Shown: in pieces, positions 20,231-25,663 of the stretch
How the letters are laid out: every line of letters starts with the position of its first letter
How positions within the stretch are numbered: position 1 is the first letter of the stretch
Assembly (NCBI GenBank): GCA_900771325.1
Contig: CAAGNN010000066.1
Location: 1-25,663 of the forward strand
DNA length: 25,663 bases
Reading direction: 5' to 3'
From: Kiritimatiellia bacterium
GTDB taxonomy: Bacteria; Verrucomicrobiota; Kiritimatiellia; RFP12; DVOR01
Notes under the pieces: model-generated
Database searches by the model: none
What the model was told of the DNA's origin: nothing
Seen by the model: the letters and a program-made list of their open reading frames with translations, nothing else
Translations under genes and position numbers: made by a program

Positions 20231-20776
20231 TTAGCGGAACCAGCGCTTCTTCTTCGGCGGTTGCGCTGGCGGCGTGGCCCCCTGCTCGGGGAGCGGCTTG
20301 CCATCACGCAGCGCCAGAAGCGCCTCCTGCGTCAAGCCCGCCGGGTGACCCTTCCAGACCACCTTGCCCTCACGCACGGCAAAGGCGAAGGGAATGCCCT
20401 TAAACGGCACAAACTGATGAACCTTCCCCTCGCGGTCAATCACCATATCGTAGGTCGGCGGCACCGGCTGAGCAGCCAGGAAGGTTTTAATCTCCTCGGC
20501 CGACTTCTTGTCGCCAACATTCACGCCAATGATACGAACCTGCTTATCTTTCAGCGCCTTGTGCAGTTCCTCCATATGCGGCATCGCCGCGCGGCAGGGT
20601 CCGCACCAGGTGGCCCAACACTCAATCACCGTCAGCTCGCCCTGCTTCCAGGCCTTGGGCGCTTGACCGCTCACCCACTCCGTCGGCAACGCCGTCACGG
20701 GGAACTCAACCTCCTGCGCCTGCACGGTAATCGCCAGGCCAAGAGCCAACAAGAGACAAAATACAGTCTGTTTCAT
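20231..20776 (-). CDS. TlpA-like thioredoxin-fold protein, exported
   Basis: The 181-residue protein has a signal peptide (MKQTVFCLLLALGLAITVQA, cleavage after AQA-type site) and one thioredoxin-fold domain with ATWCGPCRAAMPHMEELHKA, active-site C58/C61. This is the TlpA/ResA-like class that reduces or isomerises disulfides, or reduces apocytochromes, in the periplasm. The cis-Pro loop region appears as FKGIPFAFAVREGK. The C-terminal tail PPAQPPKKKRWFR is proline- and lysine-rich and outside the fold. The longer frame upstream runs through a repeat island and is rejected. An extended -10 box ends 8 bases before the ATG, so the message may be leaderless. The substrate is unknown. Confidence 0.9.
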   Translation of the reverse strand: MKQTVFCLLLALGLAITVQAQEVEFPVTALPTEWVSGQAPKAWKQGELTVIECWATWCGPCRAAMPHMEELHKALKDKQVRIIGVNVGDKKSAEEIKTFLAAQPVPPTYDMVIDREGKVHQFVPFKGIPFAFAVREGKVVWKGHPAGLTQEALLALRDGKPLPEQGATPPAQPPKKKRWFR

Positions 20777-20783
20777 ACCCGCG

Positions 20784-20812
20784 AGTATAGCACACCCGCG
20801 CCCGGCAAGCAA
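20784..20812 (-). promoter_or_regulatory. Sigma70 promoter of tlpA, start-proximal
   Basis: The minus strand has TTGCTT (20812-20807), a 17-base spacer ending TGTGC, and TATACT (20789-20784). With the ATG at 20776, initiation would fall within a base or two of the start codon. Confidence 0.6.
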
Positions 20813-20853
20813 AACATAATCACCCGGGGTGACTTGCGTGTGCCTAACGGCAC

Positions 20854-20888
20854 GTGAACAGTGAGCGGTGAACGGTGAACGGTGAACG
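20854..20888. repeat. Heptanucleotide tandem repeat, GTGAACG type
   Basis: Five consecutive units: GTGAACA, GTGAGCG, then three perfect GTGAACG, followed by a decayed GTTGGTG. It is the same family as 2998-3025. Confidence 0.88.
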
Positions 20889-20964
20889 GTTGGTGAGGTG
20901 CGCCGTTGGCGCATAAGGGGCTCGTTCCGCTCGCGCGAGGTGGCCCTGCGGCGCATTGAGAGGG

Positions 20965-21079
20965 TAAGCGTTGTGCTCCGGCCTGCTCCGCCAGGCCACC
21001 CGCCCCGGGTTCGAGGTGGACCCGCCCCGGGTCCGAGGTCAACCCGGGGCGGGTCGAGGGTCAACCCGGGGCGGGTCGG
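20965..21079. repeat. Repeat island D: hairpin module plus CCGCCCCGGGT array
   Basis: TAAGCGTTGTGCTCC and GGCCTGCTCCGCCAGGCC (20980-20997) repeat the block at 3094-3126. They lead directly into two direct CCGCCCCGGGT units and two inverted ACCCGGGGCGGG units up to 21079. The 20813-21275 interval has no gene; a piece at 21229-21252 resembles 4668-4695, and the rest shows nothing recognisable. Confidence 0.85.
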
Positions 21080-21275
21080 AGGAAAGGGCGTGGCAGGGGA
21101 AGTTGTTGGGGGGGCTAAATGGCGCGACAGAATGTGGGGGCCAACCACCGTGCCACTAGTGGAGGTGCCCAACGGACGCCTTTTGACATAGATCCTTCGC
21201 TCGGACTTCGCCGGGGTGACGCGCACCGCGCTCCCGAGGGGAACGGGGGCGATCAGCCCCTGCATCAGCGTGGCG

Positions 21276-22019
21276 CTAGCACGAGCGGCGGCGGAGAAGG
21301 GTTCGGAGGCGGCCGGAGAGGAGAAGGTCGATGGGCCAGCCGATAAGGCGTTGGCACTTGAAGAAGAGTTTGCCGAGGGGGGAGAGGGCGTGGTAGTTGA
21401 TGGAGGCGCTCTCGGGCATGTGGGTGGGGAAGGAGGTGGTATCCTGGCGGGCGGAGGCGGGGGCGGCGTGGTAGAGGTGGATGAGGCCGGCGCGGACCCA
21501 GCGGCCCCAGTGGTCGCAGGGGGTGGCGAGGGGGGCGTTGGCGCGGAGGAGGGCAGCGGCGGCGGGAGCGGTGAGGGCGTAGCACTCGGCGTACATATCG
21601 TCGGAGGCCGGGTGGATGCCGGGAGGCGGGGGCGGGGCGTCGGTGTGGTTGGAGAAGAGGACGACTTGGGGTTGGGTGGGGTCGAGCCAGGCTTCGACGC
21701 GCGCGAGGGCGGCGGGGAAGTCGGGGGAGAGGAGGACATCATCCTCGATGACGCAGAGGGTGCGCCAACCCTCGGCGAGCATGCGGCGGTAGAGGGCTTG
21801 GTGGGAGAGGGCACAGCCGACTTCGCCGGGCATTACGGGGCGGCCGTTGGCGCACCACCAGCGCCAGCGGCTGACGGCGCGGCGGAAGGCGTCCGGCGGG
21901 AGGGCACGGCCATCGATGGCCTCGACGCGCTCGTAGGGGAGGCCCAGGCGCGTGAGTTGGCGGTGGGCGGCGGCGAGGCGGTCGCGGTCGCGTGCCAGGT
22001 TGATAAGGAAGAGGCGCAT
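21276..22019 (-). CDS. Glycosyltransferase family 25 (LPS-type)
   Basis: The 247-residue protein fits GT25, which adds galactose or glucose in LPS/LOS outer core or similar glycans: MRLFLINLARDRDRLAAAHR at the start, VEAIDGRAL, the GEVGCALSHQALYRRM block (65-80), the IEDDV metal-binding motif (91-95) and a distal HWGRW segment. It has no signal peptide or membrane segment and should act at the cytoplasmic face of the membrane. The start at 22019 gives the standard N-terminus; the longer frame runs through the preceding terminator. It lies 11 bases after the T-run of the V-ATPase terminator on the same strand and has no visible promoter or ribosome binding site, so it may depend on readthrough. 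Confidence 0.88.
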   Translation of the reverse strand: MRLFLINLARDRDRLAAAHRQLTRLGLPYERVEAIDGRALPPDAFRRAVSRWRWWCANGRPVMPGEVGCALSHQALYRRMLAEGWRTLCVIEDDVLLSPDFPAALARVEAWLDPTQPQVVLFSNHTDAPPPPPGIHPASDDMYAECYALTAPAAAALLRANAPLATPCDHWGRWVRAGLIHLYHAAPASARQDTTSFPTHMPESASINYHALSPLGKLFFKCQRLIGWPIDLLLSGRLRTLLRRRSC

Positions 22020-22029
22020 AGCGGGGATG

Positions 22030-22068
22030 CAAAAAGGGGGCAATGAGCGCCGCAGCGCCCCTTGCCCC
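22030..22068 (-). terminator. Rho-independent terminator after the V-ATPase operon
   Basis: On the minus strand GGGGCAA and TTGCCCC enclose a second GC-rich hairpin (GGCGCTGCGGCGCT), followed by CTTTTTGC. It lies 27 bases after the atpK stop and directly before the GT25 start. Confidence 0.75.
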
Positions 22069-22094
22069 GTGTTTAGCGGCAACGCACAGCGCGG

Positions 22095-22574
22095 TTAGGC
22101 GGCCAGCTTGCCAACGGCGATGAGGGTGAAGACCATAATGAAGATGGCCGTGGTCTCAACGATGCCGAGGGCAGCGAGGTTGTTGGTGAAGCCCTGACCG
22201 GTCTCGCCCTGGGCGTCGGCCGAGCAACCGCCGGCGCGGCCCTGGAAGATGGCCGACATGCCGATGCCCGCGCCCGCGAAGATGCCGAGGATGAGCATCC
22301 CGATGCCGCCAGCGAGGAGGACCTTGGTGCCGATCATCGTGAACATCAAGATCATCCCGTAGAGGGTCTGCGTGATGGGCGCGCCGACATAGGCCAGCAG
22401 GAGGAAGGGTGCCGGGCGGTTCTGGGCGTAACACTTCTTCCAGGCACCGATGGCGCCGGCAGCGGCAAAACCCGTGCCAATGGCCGAACCGAGGCCGGAG
22501 AGGGCGAGACAGGCAACAGCGCCTGCGACAGTGAGTGCGGTATCCATAGTGATGACAGTGAGTGCGGTACTCAT
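22095..22574 (-). CDS. atpK: V-type ATP synthase/ATPase subunit K (rotor proteolipid)
   Basis: The 159-residue proteolipid forms the rotor ring of the V-type complex. It has two helical hairpins: residues about 14-80 (GSAIGTGFAAAGAIGAWKKC and APITQTLYGMILMF) and about 85-157. The ion-binding Glu is E140 in AALGIVETTAIFIMVF. T68 and Q69 (APITQT) and Q111 (AIFQGRAG) align with T64, Q65 and Q110 of E. hirae NtpK, the known Na+ ligands together with its E139, so Na+ coupling is likely. The start is ATG 22574 with AAGGAAA upstream. A second ATG (22547) sits in the second copy of a 27-base tandem duplication and lacks a ribosome binding site. Last gene of the operon; atpI lies 19 bases upstream. 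Confidence 0.93.
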   Translation of the reverse strand: MSTALTVITMDTALTVAGAVACLALSGLGSAIGTGFAAAGAIGAWKKCYAQNRPAPFLLLAYVGAPITQTLYGMILMFTMIGTKVLLAGGIGMLILGIFAGAGIGMSAIFQGRAGGCSADAQGETGQGFTNNLAALGIVETTAIFIMVFTLIAVGKLAA

Positions 22575-22580
22575 AGTGAT
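22527..22580. repeat. 27-bp tandem duplication across the atpK start
   Basis: Copies 22527-22553 and 22554-22580 differ at two adjacent bases. Each contains ATCACT, an ATG and the codons for xTALTV. The duplication keeps the frame (9 codons) and adds MSTALTVIT in front of the older-looking MDTALTVAG. Confidence 0.92.
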
Positions 22581-22593
22581 GATTTCCTTTACT

Positions 22594-24411
22594 TTAAGGT
22601 TGTTTGAAGGGGATGTAGGGAACGCCGGACCACGTGATGCCCTTGGCGTTGGAGAACTCCAGGGTGTTCAGGCGGACGGCGTGGACGAGGACCGACAGGG
22701 CACCCATAGCCAGGTTGAGGCCATGGCCGACCAAGAGGATGAGGCAGACGCAGACGGCCTTGAGCGCGAAGGGCAGGTCGAGGTCGAGCGCCATCATATT
22801 GAAGTTCTCGGCCACCTTGATGGAGGCGAGGCCCACGGCGAAGAGGCGGACGTAGCTGATGATGTCGCCCATCGCGCTGATGACGTTGAGCGGGAGCATA
22901 CCCACAGAGACGCCTTCGTGCTTGATGTCGGCCAGCAGGGGGATGAGGATGAGCACCACGCTCCCGCCGAGGAACCACCAGGCCCACGGAGGTTGCGAGA
23001 ACCAACTCACCACAATGCCGCTGACAATCATAAACATACTCCACGTCACGCCCATCCAGCCAATCTCGCCGACCGCTTTCAGGTGCGGAGCCAGGAGGAT
23101 GGCGTTCCAGAGGCGGGCAACGGAGATGTGCAGTGCGCCGATAAGGAAGCAGAGGAACATCATGTTGTTGTCATCGCCCAGCCACGCGACGGTGGGAATC
23201 TGCTGCAGGCAGGCGGGCAAGGCCGCCTTGGCGATGCCAAAGTAGGTGCCCGAGAGCACGCCCCAGAGGATCGTCGAGAGGCAGAAGACGGTGAAGATGA
23301 TAATCACCGGCCGGGCCGCAGGCTTCTTCCACACCTTCGCAGCCGCCGCCAGGACGCCCGCGAGCATCAGCGCGCCGTAGCCCGCATCGCCCACCAACAT
23401 CGCGAAGAAGACCGAGAAGAAGAGGTAGAAGGGCACCGAGCAGTCGCCTTCGGAGTAGCCCGGCAGAATGCCAAGGCCCTTGAAGAGCATCCCAATCGAG
23501 CGGAAGCCCTTGGGCGGCTCGAGGAGAACCGGCACGTTGGGGTCGCCCGGGGTCGGGTCGTCGAGGACCACGCCCCAACCCTCGGCCGCGGCCTTGGCGA
23601 GCAGGGCGTCGGCCGCGCGCGCCGGGAGGTAGCCCGACAGGTAGGCCACTTCGCCCTCAGCTCGCAGATTGGCCGAGACCTCCGCCAGGCGCTTCTGGGC
23701 CCCATCTTCGTGCAGGGCGCGCTCAATCGTGGAGCGGAAGCCTTGCGCGGCGGCGAGTTGCGAGACCAGTGCCTCAGCTGCGACCTCCATTGCCAACGCG
23801 CGTTTGCGCAGCTTGGCCGTAGCGCACTCGGGCAGGGGGACCGCCTCGCAAACGTCGGGCAGGGATTCGGCCGAGATCCACGCGCCGTAGGCAAAACCGC
23901 CCTCGGCGTTGAAGAGGTAGGCCTCCGCGCCCAGGGTCGGGGCTTCGGCCTCGGGGACCTTGAAGAGCTTGACCGCCACGCCGGCCTGGGCCAGCGCCGA
24001 AACCTGCGCGGGGTCAACCTCGCCGAAGGGCGCGTAGCGCCGCAGTTGGCTCTGGGCAGAGAGGACTTCATCGCGCAAGCGCGTCACCATCTCGGCCAGG
24101 CGGTTGACGGAGGCGACATTCTCCGGGGCGGGGGCGGCCTCGGCTTCGCGCAGCAGCGTGTCGCAATCCCAGGCGCTGACGGGGGAGGCAGCGTCGGGCT
24201 TGAAGGCGAAGGTGCCGGCCTTGGCAGCCACATCGAGCACGCGCAAGGCCTGCTCAGCGGCGGCCACGCGGGCGCTTGCCTGGCGAATGCCCTCGCTGTC
24301 GCGCACCTCGGGGGTGACGTGGACGCAGCCGAGCTCGCGCAACGCCAGCACGGCCGCCTCGCGCGAACGCGCCGAGCAGAGCAGTAAGAGCTGTTTCATC
24401 GGGACAATCAT
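22594..24411 (-). CDS. atpI: V-type ATP synthase/ATPase subunit I
   Basis: The 605-residue subunit is the stator of the membrane sector (homologue of eukaryotic subunit a). Residues 1 to about 320 are a soluble, partly coiled-coil arm that contacts the peripheral stalks. The rest has seven or so membrane helices, beginning FYLFFSVFFAMLVGDAGYGA, the family's GDxGYG motif. The essential Arg for ion transfer is in DIISYVRLFAVGLASIKVAE (about residue 510). The C-terminal LVGHGLNLAMGALSVLVHAVRLNTLEF, split across the last helix, is typical (HAVRLNxLEF). Its ATG overlaps the atpD stop (ATGA), indicating coupled translation. Length is normal for bacterial I subunits of the chlamydial/Bacteroides type. 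Confidence 0.95.
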   Translation of the reverse strand: MIVPMKQLLLLCSARSREAAVLALRELGCVHVTPEVRDSEGIRQASARVAAAEQALRVLDVAAKAGTFAFKPDAASPVSAWDCDTLLREAEAAPAPENVASVNRLAEMVTRLRDEVLSAQSQLRRYAPFGEVDPAQVSALAQAGVAVKLFKVPEAEAPTLGAEAYLFNAEGGFAYGAWISAESLPDVCEAVPLPECATAKLRKRALAMEVAAEALVSQLAAAQGFRSTIERALHEDGAQKRLAEVSANLRAEGEVAYLSGYLPARAADALLAKAAAEGWGVVLDDPTPGDPNVPVLLEPPKGFRSIGMLFKGLGILPGYSEGDCSVPFYLFFSVFFAMLVGDAGYGALMLAGVLAAAAKVWKKPAARPVIIIFTVFCLSTILWGVLSGTYFGIAKAALPACLQQIPTVAWLGDDNNMMFLCFLIGALHISVARLWNAILLAPHLKAVGEIGWMGVTWSMFMIVSGIVVSWFSQPPWAWWFLGGSVVLILIPLLADIKHEGVSVGMLPLNVISAMGDIISYVRLFAVGLASIKVAENFNMMALDLDLPFALKAVCVCLILLVGHGLNLAMGALSVLVHAVRLNTLEFSNAKGITWSGVPYIPFKQP

Positions 24412-25019
24412 TCGGCCACCTCCTTGGTCTTGCCGGTGCGGCCCTTGGCGATCTTGCCGCGCACCACGGCGGCGGTCTGCTCATCGCCGATGAAGATGCG
24501 AATGACGCGGATGTTCTCCTTGCACTCGGGGATCTTCACCTTCTCGAAGAGGTTGACGCGCTGGCCAGTGGTGTGGAGCTCCTCCTGGACGAGTTCGCGC
24601 TGCTTGCGCAGGACATCGCCCTCGGCGCGGAAGGCCATCAACTCGGCGAGCATCGCCTGGGCGTCATCGGTCCAGGCCGGCGTGCGGTAGGGGTCCAGTG
24701 CGGCCGGCTCGGTCTCAATGCCCTCATAGATCGGGATGGCCACGCCGGCGATGTTGCCCACGCCGGTCTTGGTGCCCTTGAGCAAGACGAGCGTTTCAGG
24801 GGTCACGGCCTGGTCGGCATAGAGCGCCACCCAGGCCTCCAGGCGCTTGCGGGCCTGGGCCTCGCGCGCTTCGACCTCAGCCAACTTGGCCGAGATGCCG
24901 GCGATCTCCGCCTGAAGCTGCTGCTTCTTGAGCTGCAGCATCGGCAGGAAGCGCTGGAAGCGCTTGAGAGCATCGGTCTGTGCCTTGAGTTCAGTCTTTG
25001 TGTGCTTAATCTTTGCCAT
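24408..25019 (-). CDS. atpD: V-type ATP synthase/ATPase subunit D (central stalk)
   Basis: The 203-residue protein is the central rotor shaft, functional analogue of F-type gamma. It has the family's two long antiparallel helices: residues 5-75 (TELKAQTDALKRFQRFLPML, QLKKQQLQAEI) and about 120-185, ending TTGQRVNLFEKVKIPECKEN, IRVIRIFIGDEQTAAVVRGK. The middle segment around 80-115 is the short exposed loop. KIK(H)TK at the N-terminus matches the usual start. It lies 29 bases after atpB and overlaps atpI by ATGA. Order B-D-I-K matches the chlamydial and Bacteroides V-ATPase operons. Confidence 0.95.
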   Translation of the reverse strand: MAKIKHTKTELKAQTDALKRFQRFLPMLQLKKQQLQAEIAGISAKLAEVEAREAQARKRLEAWVALYADQAVTPETLVLLKGTKTGVGNIAGVAIPIYEGIETEPAALDPYRTPAWTDDAQAMLAELMAFRAEGDVLRKQRELVQEELHTTGQRVNLFEKVKIPECKENIRVIRIFIGDEQTAAVVRGKIAKGRTGKTKEVAE

Positions 25020-25048
25020 TGCGCACCTCGCGAATGGTTCGGCACAGG

Positions 25049-25663
25049 TTAGGCCTTCTTGGGCCAGAAGCGGTCAGCCATCTTCGTGGGAATGCCGGTT
25101 TCCATCGGCTCGAAGCACTCGGCGAGGATCTGCCAACCCAAGTCAAGGGCCTGCTCGAGGGGGATGTTGACCGAGAGGTCCATCATCTTCTGCTCGAAGA
25201 GCGCGCCGTAGCGCAGGAGCTTGGTATCCCACTCGCTCATACGGAAGCCCATCGACTGCTTTTCGGCGGCGTCCTTGTACTGCGCGTAGAGTTTGATCAT
25301 CGCGTCCATAATGGTGCGGTGATCCTCGCGGGTGTCCTTGTTGACCTGCTGCTTCAGGCGGGAGAGCGAGCCGAAGGGCTCGATGCGGCCGTTGCGGAGG
25401 TAGAACTGGCCCTCGGTGATGTAGCCGGTGTTGTCCGGCACCGGGTGGGTGACATCGTCGCCGGGCATTGTGGTGACGGCCAGGATGGTGATGGAGCCGG
25501 CGCCCTCGAAGTCAACGGCCTTCTCGTAACGGGCGGCGAGCTGAGAGTAGAGGTCGCCGGGATAACCGCGGTTGGAGGGGATTTGCTCCATCGTGATGGC
25601 GATTTCCTTCATCGCGTCGGCGAAGGAGGTCATATCGGTGAGCAGGACGAGCACGCGCTTGCC
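25049..25663 (-). CDS. atpB: V-type ATP synthase/ATPase subunit B, C-terminal part (cut by window edge)
   Basis: The 204 readable codons run into the window edge without a start. The sequence begins GKRVLVLLTDMTSFADAMKE and continues IPSNRGYPGDLYSQLAARYE, GSITILAVTTMPGDDVTHPV and PDNTGYITEGQFYLRNGRIE, which is the conserved core and C-terminal helical domain of the non-catalytic B subunit. B alternates with A in the head; it lacks catalytic P-loop function, and the missing N-terminal half (about 230 residues) lies outside. A, E and other subunits are expected further upstream. The stop is TAA at 25051-25049. Confidence 0.97.
   Translation of the reverse strand, partial: GKRVLVLLTDMTSFADAMKEIAITMEQIPSNRGYPGDLYSQLAARYEKAVDFEGAGSITILAVTTMPGDDVTHPVPDNTGYITEGQFYLRNGRIEPFGSLSRLKQQVNKDTREDHRTIMDAMIKLYAQYKDAAEKQSMGFRMSEWDTKLLRYGALFEQKMMDLSVNIPLEQALDLGWQILAECFEPMETGIPTKMADRFWPKKA

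Noticed and set aside
20777..21814. N-terminal extension of the tlpA frame (527-residue ORF)
   Set aside because: It runs through a repeat island and antisense to GT25; the signal peptide at 20776 fixes the true start.
22450..24387. 645-residue open frame on the plus strand
   Set aside because: It is antisense to atpI and atpK, which are beyond doubt; composition is low-complexity (Glu, Asp, His, Arg).

Overview
The window looks like chromosomal DNA of a high-GC, Gram-negative bacterium of the PVC superphylum, most likely a Lentisphaerota/Kiritimatiellota-type anaerobe. This is inference. It rests on a bacterial V-type ATPase in the chlamydial gene order B-D-I-K, an excisionase-HTH/PTS-EIIA fusion protein, a secreted GH110-type galactosidase plus the wreck of a GH2 glycosidase, and lipid A/O-antigen genes that imply an outer membrane. 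No rRNA, CRISPR array or phage is visible. One tRNA gene is present.

Layout. 1-2800 (minus): start of a Ser/Thr protein kinase cut by the window edge, a stand-alone CoaB, and a secreted GH110-like alpha-1,3-galactosidase. 2800-3780: a long non-coding island packed with short repeats, ending in a good sigma70 promoter for rpmI-rplT (plus), which is closed by a textbook terminator. 4420-5100: non-coding DNA and a decayed GH2 glycosidase fragment. 5104-10395 (minus): a tight seven-gene envelope operon (LpxL-like acyltransferase, small HNH nuclease, O-antigen ligase, secreted helical-repeat protein, Pro/Ala/Lys-rich single-pass protein, multi-pass membrane protein, phosphoribosyltransferase). 10440-10740: a second repeat island. 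10759-11058: a 5'-truncated pgpA that ends exactly at an IS-end-like sequence. 11353-13036 (minus): glnK-amt behind a consensus sigma54 promoter and followed by a strong terminator. 13180-13670: a third repeat island. 13679-14727: an IS4-type element with a dead transposase. 14786-14862: tRNA-Arg(CCG). 14890-17493 (plus): stand-alone AICAR transformylase (PurH-like), a lipoprotein, and the HTH-EIIA fusion. 17477-20189: a Cys/His-rich TetR regulator divergent from a P1B heavy-metal ATPase, with inverted repeats between them. 20231-20776: TlpA-like thioredoxin. 20840-21110: a fourth repeat island. 21276-22019: GT25 glycosyltransferase. 22095-25663 (minus): V-ATPase K, I, D and partial B.

How it fits together. 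The ATPase K subunit keeps the Na+-coordinating residues known from Enterococcus hirae NtpK, so the complex is probably Na+-coupled. Nitrogen control (glnK-amt) appears to use RpoN, but the PII protein lacks the uridylylated Tyr51. Several genes start only 7-9 bases after a TGCTATAnT extended -10 box, which suggests leaderless transcripts. The most unusual feature is the set of intergenic islands. Each combines heptanucleotide tandem repeats, 22-bp-period arrays built on CCGCCCCGGGT, and an 18-bp hairpin module. About 88 bp of IS right-end sequence also occurs twice, in opposite orientation, bracketing glnK-amt.
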